Notes: generated by a model from the letters alone, not told the origin. A DNA stretch of 64,000 nt from Emmonsiellopsis sp. PD_33 (GCA_032988165.1 JANTQF010000019.1:167353-231352), one strand, 5' to 3'. Shown: positions 46,971 through 59,195, numbered from the stretch's first letter. Made by a program: numbers and translations.

Positions 46971-47716
46971 CTAAGATATGTTAGTTATATGATAAAAAAT
47001 ACGCAAACCTAAAAGTTTGAACAGTTTTTTTTCAATTCAAGGTTTAATAATAATAATCGAAAAGAAAAAAGAAAGGAAAGGAAAGGAAAATATATGAAAA
47101 AAAGCGCTACGTGAGAGGATATAAAGAAGAAGAAGAAGAAGAAGCATATAAATAGATAGATAGAGAAGAAGAAAAAGAAAGGCAAGGAAACCAATATAAA
47201 ATGTAAAGGCTAAGTTGAGAAGGAAGGGACAGAGAAAGGAGAGACATGGAGTAAAGTAAAATGAATCTTAAGATAAAAGGGGGTAAATGTGAAAGGAATG
47301 AAGATAAGTAAGGGGTTTAAAAAAAGATCAAGGAGAGTCGTTAAGGGGTAATAAGTTGAAGAAAAAAAAGACGTGGTTTGGGTGAGAGATGTGGTTCTGT
47401 GAGAAGTGAGGAAAGATGGGAAGGAAAGGGATAGGGGTGTCGATGGAGCTAGATAGCTGGAAATGAAATATAGAAAGGAAGCGGGTAAGGAAAGGGAGAA
47501 AGGAAAGAAAAGAAAAGAAAAGAAAAGAAAAGAGGATGGGAATTTCTTTATCATGGAGACAGACAGACAGACAGATAGATAGATAGGAAGGTGGAAAACG
47601 ACAATTTTTGCCTTGGTACTTTGATATATTTTCGAAAACGAAACAGGAGCAGACCGGAAGAAAAAGAAAAAAGGAAAAAGAGATATTCGGCCCTCTTTCG
47701 CGCAGTCAGTTGGTTT

Positions 47717-47747
47717 AGGTAGGTAGGTAGGTAGGTAGGTAGGTAGT
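47717..47747. repeat. (AGGT)n microsatellite
   Basis: Seven to eight units of AGGT (TAGG), downstream of the rev7 stop codon. Confidence 0.9.
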
Positions 47748-47945
47748 AGGCAGTTATTACTATCCGAGATCTAATATAAAAAAAACAAAAACCGGATAGA
47801 GGGAGGTGTAAAAGATGTAAACAACTTAACCACGGCCGTTCTCATATCGAAATTTCGTTCGTTCATCGTGTTTTTCTGTATGGTGTCTGAGCGCAATGCA
47901 TGAGAAGAGAAAAGGAGGGAGAGGGGGAGTGGGATAGAAAGAGAA

Positions 47946-48854
47946 CTATGGCGGATGCTCTGAGCGGATGCGATCCAGCTCCTCAAACTTCCCCTTTGCC
48001 TCTTCCACCCAAACCTCCAGCTTCATCTCGCCGGCATCGACGGTCCGGACGGGGACGGTCTTTGCGCGGCCGCGGGACGACGTTCTGCTGTCGAGGTCCC
48101 TTCCGTTGGGAGTGTTGTTGTTGTTGTTGCTGGACGCACCGCCATTTAGGTGGCTGCTGGCATGGCGGCCTTCGAACGAGTTGTCGGTTGGCTGGCTGCC
48201 GTTTGCGCCGATGAGATCGAGCTTCCAGGGCTCAGCGGCAATCCACAGCTGGTCCTCCTTGGAGACGCCGGCGGGGGCGTTGGCGCCGTTGCGGAGCACG
48301 ATGTGCAGGGTGGGCGTGTACTCCTCGTCGCGGGGCAGCGGGGTGAGGCGGGCACAGGCGGAGGCCAGCCTGGCGAGCACGGCACGGAACTGGGCCTCCA
48401 GGTCGACGGGGATGGACTGCTGCTGCTGCTGGGCGGCGGTGGGCGAGGAGGGGCTCTTTGCAAAGGGGGTGTGGATGTCGCTGGCGGGCACCTCGGGGAT
48501 CTGGGTCATGTCGAAGGTGTATCTCTCCAGCGGGCGGTTGGTGCGCACGGAGAGGATGACGACGGACACGGCGGCCACGGAGCACTTCAGCAGCTGGGCC
48601 TCGACGGCGGCACAGGCGTCGGTGACCCACGAGCAGACGCGGGGATGGCGGGACTGGCGCACGGGGTGGTTGAAGTGGCGGACGGGCAGAAACGTCGGCT
48701 GCGGGTAGATGGCGCGCAGGAACAGGATCTGGTGGATGCTGACGGCCACGAACGAGGCCACGGACGAGGCCAGCACGGCGTACGTGTCGGGCAGCGGGGG
48801 AGGGGGATGGGCATGGGCATGGAGAGGCGGATTGACGCTGTTGGGCGTGGCCAT
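47946..48854 (-). CDS. rev7: Rev7/Mad2B, HORMA-domain subunit of DNA polymerase zeta
   Basis: A single-exon gene of 302 residues. The HORMA core is visible from the N-terminal helix (VASFVAVSIHQILFLRAIYP, with the RxxYP-like RAIYP turn) through VRHFNHPVRQSRHPRVCSW, the central strand (VAAVSVVILS), and PLERYTFDM to the C-terminal safety-belt region (PVRTVDAGEMKLEVWVEEA). It is longer than yeast or human Rev7 because of two disordered inserts, one Gln-rich (AAQQQQQS) and one Ser/Asn-rich (SSNNNNN). Rev7 bridges Rev3 and Rev1 in translesion synthesis and, in other organisms, acts in repair choice. It is divergent from the hydrolase gene with 419 bp between start codons. A GA-rich stretch at about 48,990-49,010 lies upstream. 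Confidence 0.9.
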   Translation of the reverse strand: MATPNSVNPPLHAHAHPPPPLPDTYAVLASSVASFVAVSIHQILFLRAIYPQPTFLPVRHFNHPVRQSRHPRVCSWVTDACAAVEAQLLKCSVAAVSVVILSVRTNRPLERYTFDMTQIPEVPASDIHTPFAKSPSSPTAAQQQQQSIPVDLEAQFRAVLARLASACARLTPLPRDEEYTPTLHIVLRNGANAPAGVSKEDQLWIAAEPWKLDLIGANGSQPTDNSFEGRHASSHLNGGASSNNNNNTPNGRDLDSRTSSRGRAKTVPVRTVDAGEMKLEVWVEEAKGKFEELDRIRSEHPP

Positions 48855-49273
48855 GGCGGGCAGGTTAAGGATAGCGGTGGTTGTGCAGCAGCAGCGGGAT
48901 GGTCGAGTCGGGCTGGCGATGAGCCGGAGTATTGATCATCTCTTGGTCGCGGGGGAGGGGATGGGGATAGGAGAATTAATAGATAGTATTGAGAGAGAGA
49001 GAGAGAAAAGAAGAAGACGAGGATAGACTTGACGTGGGGAGAAAGAAAAGATCAAAGATGCATTCTCGGCGTATTCTGGCTGCAGGAATAAATGTCTGTT
49101 TATTTAATTCAACATAACTATTCCAGCATATATTGGACATAAATAGACAGATTAAATAGACAGATATATAGTATTTAATAATCAGCTAGATCTGACTATT
49201 TATTTAAGCCTTGTCTCCCTTGTCGCCTTAAATACGCCACAATATCAGAATATAAATACCAATATAAATACAG

Positions 49274-50349
49274 ATGGCCGTCTCCTCCGCCGCCCGCCTC
49301 GTCGCCGGCATCCAGCTCACCGTCTACGGCCTGGACGAGCTATCCCCATCCCAGCCCGCCGCCTGTCTATGGCTCTTCCACGGCCGGCTGAGCTCCCAGC
49401 AGGCCATGCAGCCCGTGGCCGCCCGCTGCATCGACGCCTGGAACTCGCAGAATAAACACGGACAAGCAAAAGGTAAAGGACTGATAGCCGTGTCCTTTGA
49501 CCAGCGCAACCACGGCGGGCGGACTGTCGACGCGGAGGCCAACCAGGACTGGGCGGGCGGGAACGAGAGCCATGCGGCGGACATGTTTGGCATATACCGT
49601 ATGTATATAGTTGTATATCATTCCCATGCCTGTTCATTCCCTATACTCACTCATACTATCCAGACGGCACAGCCCTCGACACCAGCCTGCTCATTGACCA
49701 CCTCGCCGTCGCCCTCTTCCCGCACTCTCCCGCCCGCATCGTCCAGCATCTCGCCCTCGGCGTCTCGCTGGGCGGCCATGTCGCCTGGCTGCTGCTCCTG
49801 CACGAGCCGCGCATCACCGCCGCCATCAGCGTCATCGGCTGTGCAGACTACACCCGTCTGATGGCTGACCGTGCCCGCCGGAAGGGCCGCGCCAGCTACT
49901 CGCAGGCTGGTGAGGATGGAAGTGGGTTTGTCGGCTCGAGTGATTTCCCGCCGGCGCTGGTCGAGACGGTGGACAGGTGGGATCCGGCGGGTGTGCTGCT
50001 GAGGCCGTTGCGGGAGAAAAAGGGGCTGAATGGGTATAGTTCTCTACGCGATGTGGAGGGGTGCGAGGGGGAGCTGGGGGAGCTGTTGGACAAGCATCTC
50101 AGGGGCAAGACAATACTAATACTAGGCGGGGAAGAGGATGAGCTTGTTCCCTCGGCCATGTCTGCGCCATTGATCAGGTATCTGAAGGATGCGTCCGGGG
50201 AGACGGGGTGGTGGCGGGATAGGGGGGTTGAGGTGGCCGAGCAGAGCTATGCGGGGGTTGGACATGCGTTTAGTGAGCAGATGGTGGAGCGGGCGGTTGG
50301 CTTTGTGTGCGAGCAGGTGTCCAGGGGAGATTTATCTATCTCCCTCTAA
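49274..50349 (+). CDS. Alpha/beta hydrolase (putative serine esterase or peptidase)
   Basis: Exons 49,274-49,598 and 49,664-50,349 give 336 residues; the 65-bp intron has a GTATGT donor. The fold is shown by WLFHGR near residue 35 (oxyanion strand), the nucleophile elbow GVSLGGH (Ser143), an acidic residue after the sixth strand (LILGGEEDELVPS), and a histidine near the C-terminus (GVGHAFSEQ), a complete catalytic triad. FDQRNHGGRTVD is a characteristic loop of fungal proteins annotated as AB hydrolase or prolyl-oligopeptidase-like. No signal peptide or membrane segment is obvious, so it is probably cytosolic. The substrate cannot be told from sequence. Confidence 0.85.
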
Positions 50350-50540
50350 CTAATTGCTGAATTATATCTTGAATATACCAATTTATATCCGGATATCAAA
50401 TCGATCAAGAAATATTCCCCTGAGCCATGAATACGATGTCTTGTCACCGTATGTAACCACACGTCCCGTACCGCACAATACGCCCAAAACACCGCCAATA
50501 CACACCCCGCATCTGCGTACCGTACGCGTCCTGACGCCCT

Positions 50541-50552
50541 GTTCCGTACCGT
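50541..50552. promoter_or_regulatory. GTTCCGTACCGT motif upstream of kap114
   Basis: This 12-mer, 132 bp before the kap114 start, recurs in reverse orientation at 54,273-54,305 upstream of uba1. A further CGTACCGTACG palindrome-like stretch lies at about 50,516-50,527. Function unknown; a shared regulatory site is a guess. Confidence 0.2.
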
Positions 50553-50683
50553 CACCACGTCCAACGCGAACTCCAACCTCAACTTCTCGATATCAACATC
50601 AGCTATCTCAACTTATTTCTCAACGCCCATCTCGCCCGCAATTCCCCCCCGCCACACCGCTGCCGGGCATAGCCACCTCCGCC

Positions 50684-53600
50684 ATGGAGCAACAGCTCCT
50701 CCAGCTGCTCGCAGACACCCAATCTACCGCCCCCGCCATCCGCCAGGCCGCCGAAGTCCAGCTGCTGACCCTCTATCCCAACGACGCCTTCGCCCTCTCG
50801 CTGGCCTCCATCGCCTCGCACAAGTCCGTCCCCACAAACCTGCGCCAGTCCGCCCTGCTCATCCTGCGCACCTTTGTCAACGCAGCATGGTCGCCCCAGC
50901 TCGACGACTTCAAGGGCTCCGTGCTCGTCACAGACCCCAACAAGGCCACCCTGCGCCGCGTGCTGCTCGACCTGGCCACCACCGCCGACCCCGAGGAGCG
51001 CAAGGTCAAGGCCTCGGCCAGCTACGTCGTCAGCAAGATCGCCAGCGCTGATTTCCCCGAGGAGTGGCCCGAGCTGCTGCCAACCCTGCTCGCCATCATC
51101 CCCAACAGCGGCGATGTGCAGCTGCACGGCGCGCTCAAGGTGCTGCTGGACCTCGTCGAGTCCGGCTTCAGCGAGGAGCAGTTCTTCAAGGTCGCCCGGG
51201 AGCTTGTGTCGACTGTGTTCACGGTGGCGACGAATAGCGCGCGCAAGCCTGTGCTCCGCGCCTTGGCCGTGTCGGTCTTTCGCGCCTGCTTTGATACCCT
51301 GGAGATGGTGATGGAGGAGCATAAAGTGGCTGTGAAGCAGTTTCTGGACGAGGCGCTGAGTGGGTGGAGTCCGTTTTTTATTGCGACTATGAAGGAGCCG
51401 CTGCCTACGCCGCCCAGTGAGGAGGATGAGGCGAAGGAGGGGCCTGTGCCGGAGGAATGGCGCGGGGTTATTGCGTTGAAGTTGCAGGTTGTCAAGGTCT
51501 GTTGTTGTATTCCTTGCATACGCTGTTATGTTAAAACACCCGGGTTTACTGATATATTATTTATAGACGTTGATGAAAATCAGGGCTGTCTTCCCCGCTC
51601 TCCTTACCCCCCAGAGTACCACCCTCTTTAGCACCGTCTGGACCGAACTATCTACAATCCACAATGCGTACCAGGAACTATTTATCCTCGACGAGAGACA
51701 AGGCCGACTGGAAGATGCCGATGGCCTCCCATATACCCTCGACTTCTTGGTGTTGGAAGAATTGGACCTGATGCAGGCCCTGCTGAGAGCACCCCCGGTC
51801 AAAGCAGAGCTGCAGAGCCAGTTGCAAGCTGCCGGAGCAGCTGCTAGCACTACAGGCTGGCTTCCGGAGGTCATGAAGCTGGTTGTTTCTTATGTACAGA
51901 TTACGACCGAGGAAGAGGGCTTGTGGGATATTGATATCAACCTCTATCTTTCGGAAGAGACCTCGCTCACGGCCAACTACACCCCGCGGACGTGTGGAGG
52001 TGATTTGGTCATCAAGCTTGGCGAATGGCTCAAGGGGACTGCCGTGGAGGGGCTGCTTGCATATACTAATAGTCTCTTCGCGGATTCAAACTCGTCGTAT
52101 GATTGCCCCTTTCTCCCATGTTTTATTTTACCGTTTACTAACACACTCATAGATGGAAAATGCGTGAGGCCGCCCTTTTCGTTCTCAACCAGCTACTCCG
52201 CGACTTTTACGACGTAGAGCAACAGATTTCCCTAGACTTAGCCAACGGATTCAACGAGTTCGTCCGTTTCTGCCTGGCACAGGAGAACTTCTTCCTTCGA
52301 GCCCGTGGATACCTCGTCGCTGGTATCCTTGCCAGGACTACTGATGAAGGTTTCCACCAGACCGCCATGGCGCACCTCGACGCCGCGCTCAATGCTATCA
52401 CCGCCGACCCCTCCGAGGTTGTCCAGGTTGCCTGTATCCGCGTGCTGCAAGACTTCCTCCCCGCGCTCCCGTCGACTTTGACGAAACCACTGCAGGTTCG
52501 TATCATTACCGCGCTCTCGGATTTCATCTCCGCGCTAGACCTGCGGGAAATGCTTGATAGTGACGATCTAAAATTTGCCCTGCTTGATTCGCTTCGTGAT
52601 GCCATCATGATTGATCCTAGCGCTGTCACCTCGTCCATTGCGCTGGATGTGCTTTTCAATATTGCCAGTAATGGGGCGAGCAACTTCCAACTCGCAACGA
52701 TAGTAACCGAGACGTTTGAAGATGTTGTCCAGTGCATCTCCCAACAAGGCCAAGACGCATACATCCAACTCTGCGAAAAGGTCCTCCCATCACTGACCGG
52801 CGCCATCGACGTCGGAAACATGACACAAGAAAAGGACCTAACAGCGCTCGCCGCCGACCTCATCCGCGCCCTGACCGAACACAGCCTAGAACCCCTCCCC
52901 CAGGGCTTCGTAGCAACAATCATGCCCAAACTCAACCGCCTGCTCCTCAGCTCAAAAGAAGGCACCCTCCTCCCCGCCGCCACCATCGCCGTCAAAAACA
53001 TGCTCCACCACGACCCCACCCAATTCCTCGCCTGGCAGGATCCCCACACCGGCAAGGGTGCCGTCGAAGTCGTCCTGATCATCGTCGACTACCTCCTCAG
53101 CCAAGCCGTAGACGACAACGCGGCCGAAGAAGTCGGCGGACTAGCCGCTGAGCTGGTCGAAAAAGCCGGGTCTGAGAAACTAGGCCCCTATCTAACCCAG
53201 CTTCTCCACGCGGTCGCCAACCGCCTCGCCACCGCCGAAAAGGCCCAGTTCATTCAAAGCCTCATCCTCGTCTTCGCCCGCCTATCCCTCATCAGCCCCC
53301 GCGAGGTTCTCGATTTTCTCTCCACGCTCAGCATCGGCAGCGAATCCGGACTCAGCGTGGTCTTCAGCAAATGGCTCGAGAACAGCGTCAACTTCGCCGG
53401 CTACGACGAAATCCGGCAGAACGTCATTGCCCTAGCGAAGATCTACCAACTCAACGATCCCCGCCTGGCGCAGGTGCAGGTCAAGGGCGAGCTCATCATC
53501 AAAGACACCGGCCGGATAAAGACTCGCTCCCAAGCACGCAACAACCCGGACGAATACACCATCATCCCCGCACCGCTGAAGATCATCAAGGTGCTCGCCG

Positions 53601-53941
53601 AAGAGCTCGTCTCAGCCACCGGCAACCGCGAGCTGGACCCATCGTCCGCAGCCGCGCAGGCAGCGCTCGACGAGGCCGGCAGCGACGATGAGAATGACGA
53701 TTGGGAGGATATTCCCGCATCGCAGACGCTGGATTTGGGGCTGGGGATTACGAAGCAGGAGTTGATGGGGTATGCGGCGGAGGATGGTGCTGGGGGTAGT
53801 GTGTTTATGAGACAACGCGATGATGAGACGTTGGCGTTTTTGATGGGGTTTTTTAGAGAGGTTGCTGCGGGGCCGGGGTTTCAGGAGGTGTTTAATGCGT
53901 TGAATGCGAGGGAGCAGGAGGCTTTGAGGGGCTTGGGGTAG
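50684..53941 (+). CDS. kap114: Karyopherin Kap114 / importin-9
   Basis: Exons 50,684-51,496, 51,567-52,096 and 52,153-53,941 give 1,043 residues, the size of importin-9 and yeast Kap114. The N-terminus shows the importin-beta N-terminal HEAT pair (AEVQLLTLYPNDAFALSLA, then NLRQSALLILRTFV and FPEEWPELLPTLL). HEAT-like helices continue throughout. Two acidic loops are present: SEEDEAKEGPVPEEW around residue 245 and AGSDDENDDWEDIP near the C-terminus; the latter is a family hallmark that helps release cargo. Known cargoes of the family are histones H2A-H2B, TBP and other nuclear proteins. The Met at 50,684 was chosen because upstream in-frame codons are low complexity and the conserved domain starts just after it. 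The first donor is GTCTGT, less usual. Confidence 0.92.
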
Positions 53942-55335
53942 GTGGGTTTGGGTAGGTGGGCGGTATTTTTTTCTTTCTTTGGTTTTGATTATTTATTCAT
54001 TTTGCGTGCGTTTGAACAGCGGGGATGGATCGGGGATGGATGGACGGATGGTTGGGTTAGGGATACAGATCGGTTTTGCCTTTTTTTTTTTCTTTTCTCT
54101 TTTGTTTTTGAGATACATACCATACAACACGGAAGACCATGATTATGATAAATAAATAAAAATACACTGAATGAATGCAGGCCAGCTAGTAGAAAATTGA
54201 ATAAATTATGGAAGCCTGATACCCCTTTTCCTGCTCTCTCTCCATTAATTACACAACAAGGCCTAATAAAATACCGAACCGTACGGAACGGTACGGAACG
54301 GTACCACCCACCTCTTCCTCCCTCGTCATCTCGACAACAACACCGCAGAGCCGCATCCAACTTCCACCTCCAACCTCCACCTTCTCTCTCGTCTCCTCGA
54401 CAGACAATCCATATCCTCTGGGAATCACTCCAAGCCACTTACCTGCTCCCAGCCAGAATCCATCTCATCTTTCCCCCTTCTGCTCCAGACACAATCCTTT
54501 TCCTTTTCCCCCAAAAGAACCGAGACGACGGGACAGAAAACTACCCCTCCAACCCAGTCCAGTCAGCCCAGCCCAGCCCAGCCAGCAAGGCAGATCAGCC
54601 AACCAACCAACCAGCCAACCAACCCGGCTACTTAGCTCAGCTGTACATAACTCCATACCCCGCCACGCCAACTCTCCTCCTCCCTCCCTACCTACCTACC
54701 TACCCATCCAAACGCGGAAAAAGGAACCGTCCTTTTTCCATTCCATTCCATTTTCCCAAAACACCCCACCATTACCCCCCCACCCGCACGACAGCACGGC
54801 GCAGACGACGTGCCAGCCGGATAAGAAGACGACGACGACGACGAAGCTGGATAATAGCAGGACTGGGAACGGCAGTCTGAATCTGAATACGAGTAAGCGG
54901 AAAGCGTCTGCCGACGGTGACGACGAGACGATATTGTTGGAGTTGCCTGAGAGGAAGGTATTGAAGGTGTGTGTCTGCTATTTTTTTTTTTGATTGTTTT
55001 TGTTTTTTGTTTTTGGGTTTGGATTGGGTTTGGATTTGGTGATGCGTTGGTTGGGTGGTTGATTGGTAAGGTAAGGCGGGATGGAGGGGGATGGATTGTC
55101 TGTTGTGGCTGTGAGGGGAGGGGCGCTGTGACTGAGGCCGGCCGGTGCCTAGAATTACTACTTTCTTTGGTGAAGGTGATGGTGATGGTTTTTCGTTTAA
55201 ATGGTTATTTGAAGCCTGGAGATTTGATCGTGGCATCATTCTCCATTTTTCCTTGTTTTCTACCATTTTTCAACACGGAGCCCTTCGTTTATTCGAGCTA
55301 ACCTTTACTTATACTTCTGCTTTTAGAACGGCACG
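53942..55335. other. Region between kap114 and uba1 with probable 5' exon and long intron
   Basis: The kap114 terminator region is T-rich (about 53,960-54,110). From 54,700 to 54,966 an open stretch lies in phase with uba1 and contains SKRKASADGDDETI, a nuclear-signal-like sequence. A GTGTGT donor at 54,967 and a TTTTAG acceptor at 55,326 would join it to the uba1 start region. No ATG is in frame there, so it is either 5' UTR or an extension started elsewhere. Confidence 0.5.
54273..54305. promoter_or_regulatory. Repeated GGTACGGAAC cluster upstream of uba1
   Basis: Two to three head-to-tail copies of GTACGGAACG, flanked by ACCGAACC on the left and GGTACC on the right, form a partly palindromic cluster. 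The reverse complement matches a motif upstream of kap114. No binding protein can be named. Confidence 0.2.
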
Positions 55336-58300
55336 ATGCAGAGCAGCCCCAAAGAAATCGTGGACATGTCCACACATCCTGAGATCGATGAGTCGCTGTA
55401 TAGCCGGCAACTGTAAGCAGGACCACCACGGAGACGCTCTACGAGGCTGGCGTATGTGCTAACCGTGAAACCAGATACGTGCTTGGCCATGAGGCGATGA
55501 AGCGGATGGGATCTTCGAATATCCTCATCGCCGGACTCAAGGGTTTGGGTGCTGAGATCGGTATGTTTACGCTTCCTCCATGGCCAAACTAAACCGTATT
55601 CTAACCAAGCTGGTCACAGCCAAAAACATCGCCCTTGCCGGTGTCAAATCTCTAGCGCTCTACGACCCTACCCCCGTCGCCATCTCCGATCTCTCCTCCC
55701 AGTTCTTCCTCAACCCGCAGGATGTGGGCAGACCCCGCGCCGAAGCCACCGCCCCGCACGTCGCTGAGCTCAACGCATACACGCCCGTATCCATCCACCA
55801 AGCCCGGAACCTGACGGACGATCTGTCCCAGCTCAACAAATACCAGGTCGTTGTGCTGACGGATACCCCGTTGAAGGACCAGCTTACTATTGCGGAGTAC
55901 TGCCATAAGAACAACATCTTCGTCATCATCACGGATACTTTCGGTCTATTTGGCTACATCTTCACGGACTTTGGTGAGAACTTCACGGTCGTGGACGCCA
56001 CGGGTGAGGAACCTGTGAGCGGGATCGTCGCTGGCATCGACGAGGAGGGGCTGGTGTCTGCGTCTGATGAGGCGAGACATGGACTCGGTGAGGATGATTA
56101 TGTCACCTTTACGGAAGTCAAGGGCATGGAAGCCTTGAATAACTCGGAGCCACGCAAGGTCGATATCAAGGGACCATACACCTTTTCCATCGGCGATGTC
56201 TCCGGCCTAGGAACATATAAGAGCGGCGGCATCTATACCCAAGTGAAGATGCCAAAGATTATCAACTTCAAGCCGTTCGCCGAACAGCTCAAGGAACCCG
56301 AGATTCTAGTTACCGATTTCACAAAGTTTGACCGCCCAGCTAAGCTCCATGTTGGCATTCAGGCGCTGCACAAGTTTGCCGAAGCACATGGTGGCAAATT
56401 CCCGCGGCCTCACAATGACGCGGACGCCAAGGAGGTGATCAAGATTGCTTCTGAGCTTGGGGAGGAGGTTGACGAGAAGCTACTTACTGAGCTCAGTTAC
56501 CAAGCACAGGGAGATTTGAGCCCGATGGCCGCGTTTTTTGGTGGTCTTGCTGCACAGGAGGTTCTCAAGGCTGTGTCTGGGAAGTTCCACCCTGTCGTTC
56601 AGTGGTACTATTTTGACTCGTTGGAGTCGCTCCCTGCGTCAGTCCAGCGATCGGAGGAAGAATGCAAGCCTCGGGGTACCCGATATGACGGCCAGATTGC
56701 TGTGTTTGGAAATTCCTTCCAGAAGAAGATTTCCGAGGTCAAGGAATTCCTTGTCGGCTCGGGGGCGATTGGCTGTGAGATGCTGAAGAATTGGGCGATG
56801 ATCGGTCTGGCTACTGGCGAGGGAGGGAAGATCACGGTGACGGACATGGATCAGATCGAGACCAGCAATTTGAACAGACAGTTCCTGTTCCGACCAAGGG
56901 ATGTTGGCAAGTTGAAGAGCGACTGTGCAGCGGAGGCTGTTCAGAAGATGAACCCCGAACTCAAGGGGAAGATTGTGTCGCTAAAGGAGCGGGTAGGCGC
57001 TGAGAGCGAGCATATCTTCAATGAGGATTTCTGGGAGTCTTTGGACGGAGTGACGAATGCTTTGGACAACGTTGATGCACGGACTTATATCGATCGACGA
57101 TGCGTGTTCTTCCGCAAGCCGCTGCTTGAGAGCGGTACGCTTGGTACCAAGGGCAATACTCAGGTTATCCTTCCTTGGCTGACTGAGTCGTACTCCAGCT
57201 CTCAAGATCCCCCAGAGCAATCGTTCCCCATGTGCACGTTGAGGAGTTTCCCCAACCGGATCGAGCACACCATTGCCTGGGCCCGAGAACTCTTCCAGAC
57301 GTCGTTTGTTGGTCCCGCTGAGAATGTGAACATGTACCTCTCCCAACCAGATTATATTAAGACGACCCTGAAGCAGTCCGGCAATGAGAAGCAGACGTTG
57401 GAGATCCTGCGCGATTTCCTCGTCACGGACAAGCCGCTCAGTTTCGATGACTGCATTGTCTGGGCTCGCCAGCAGTTCGAGGCCAACTTTAACAATGCCA
57501 TCCAGCAGCTGCTCTACAACTTCCCCAAGGACTCTGTTACATCCAGCGGTACCCCCTTCTGGTCGGGTCCCAAGCGTGCTCCTACGCCATTGAAGTTTGA
57601 TCCTACCAATCCTACGCACTTTTCATTTATTGTTGCCGGTGCGAATCTCCACGCATTCAACTATGGGATTAAGAATCCGGGCGTTGATAAGGGACATATT
57701 CGGAAGGTGCTTGAAGATATGATCATCCCTGAATTCACGCCCAGCTCTGGCGTCAAGATCCAGGCCAACGAGAATGAGCCTGATCCTAATGCCCAGCCGG
57801 CTGCCACGGATGAGCAGGAGCTGCAGCAACTTGTCGCCGCTCTTCCTCCTCCTAGCTCTCTTGCTGGAGTCCACTTGGAGCCTGTGGAATTTGAGAAGGA
57901 CGATGATACCAATCACCACATCGACTTCATCACGGCTGCTAGCAACCTACGCGCCGCAAACTACGATATCCAGCAGGCAGACCGACACAAGACCAAGTTC
58001 ATCGCCGGAAAGATCATCCCAGCCATCGCCACCACGACAGCTCTGGTTACCGGTCTCGTGATCCTCGAGCTCTACAAGATCATCGACGGCAAGCCACATA
58101 CGGATCAGTACAAGAACAGCTTCGTCAATCTGGCGCTGCCATTCTTCAGCTTCATCGACCCCATCGAGAGCCCGATGGACAAGTACAAGCACAAGGGCCG
58201 CGATGTGCATTTCCACAAGCTCTGGGACCGCTTTGAGGCGGATGATGTGCTGCTGAAGGATTTCCTGAAGAGCTGCGAGGAGGAGAATGGGCTGGATGTT

Positions 58301-58631
58301 AGCATGATTAGCTCTGGAGTGAGCCTGTTGTATCCAGTTTTTAATAAGCCGCAGGCTGTTATTAAGAAGCGGTTGGAGATGAAGTATGTTCACATTTTTC
58401 TCATCTCTTTTCTGCTGCCTTTTGTACTTGGAGAAGTTTTGCTAACAAATATTTTTTAGGCTGAGCGAGCTTGTGCAGTCGGTCAGCGACAAGCCCATCC
58501 CCGACCATCAGAAATATGTGATTTTCGAGTTCCTGGCTCGCGACGAGACGGATGAGGATGTAGATATTCCGTACGTCAGTGTCAAGGTGGATAAGCCCGC
58601 GAAGAAGGATGAGGAGATGAAGAGTGCATAG
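55336..58631 (+). CDS. uba1: Ubiquitin-activating enzyme E1 (Uba1)
   Basis: Exons 55,336-55,412, 55,475-55,560, 55,620-58,383 and 58,460-58,631 give 1,032 residues. The inactive adenylation domain starts at DESLYSRQLYVLG. The active adenylation domain has the nucleotide-binding loop VGSGAIGCEMLKNWA and DMDQIETSNLNRQF. The catalytic cysteine lies in SFPMCTLRSFPNRIEHT (Cys593, codon 57,233-57,235). The ubiquitin-fold domain that recruits E2 enzymes fills the last exons (YVSVKV near the end). The enzyme activates ubiquitin with ATP and loads it on E2 proteins, so it feeds the RBR ligase 10 kb upstream among all others. The Met at 55,336 precedes QSSPKEIVDMS; an in-phase upstream exon may extend the N-terminus. 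Confidence 0.96.
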
Positions 58632-59097
58632 ATTAAATTGGAGATGATCTTTTTATTAATGGCGATCATGGATGGAGGGAAGGGGGGAGGTTGGACCTTG
58701 CTGTTATTCAGTCAGTATTAAGGCGATAAGAAAGCCAGAAAACAAAACACATTTTAGACTAAAAAGTAGTATTGTTTTTTTCTTCTTCTTCTTGTGGTTT
58801 GGTCAGGTTGCTTGCTGTTTCTTAGGTCTGAGTGGGAAAATTATTTTATTACTGGTAAATAGGGGTATAATAGTAGGTATGGACGGGTGTATGAAATGAG
58901 GCTGCTTTTGCGAATAGATAGATGAACCTGCAATTGATTAATCGGTAGTTATGTAGATAGCTAATTCCGCGTATTTGACCTCTGCTTGGTCATTGCAATC
59001 TCTCATTCCGCCCCTTATTCTTGTCCTCTCCGCAAAATTGCAAGTCACGGCTTAGCAATGTCTGACTGATGATGAGACCGCGCTAGTCGGCGGGGAT

Positions 59098-59125
59098 TAT
59101 GTAACTAGCAGCCGCTGATGTCATC
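59098..59125. promoter_or_regulatory. Possible bZIP sites upstream of the glutathione transferase gene
   Basis: TTATGTAA (59,098) resembles a Yap1/AP-1-like half-site pair and TGATGTCATC (59,116) resembles an ATF/CRE site. Oxidative stress control through bZIP factors is common for fungal glutathione transferases, but these short matches can arise by chance. A TTATAA box follows at 59,188. Confidence 0.25.
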
Positions 59126-59195
59126 GCCTCCAATCCCGATGGGATCATGAATTTCTACCAACCTCCAATTCCAACCAACTTGCTATCTTATAAGA

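Larger units (their letters stand above)
45273..47945. other. Gene-free region rich in simple repeats
   Basis: About 2.7 kb between the RBR gene and rev7 stop. A 173-codon ORF (45,871-46,392) is mostly low-complexity Asn/Gln/Pro/Ser and has no domain. Simple repeats include (ATT)n at about 46,937-46,970, AAAGA and AAAGG runs at 47,060-47,090 and 47,500-47,533, GACA/GATA at 47,558-47,587 and (AGGT)n at 47,717-47,747. No RNA gene recognised. Confidence 0.5.

Noticed and set aside
48150..48935. 261-codon plus-strand ORF opposite rev7
   Set aside because: A shadow of the GC-rich third positions of rev7; Gly/Asp/Val/Arg composition and no domain, while rev7 on the minus strand has a clear HORMA fold.
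40441..53941. A functional gene cluster (for example secondary metabolism or a defence locus)
   Set aside because: The genes are dispersed housekeeping functions without a synthase, transporter, regulator or NLR set, so neighbourhood gives no evidence of a joint system.
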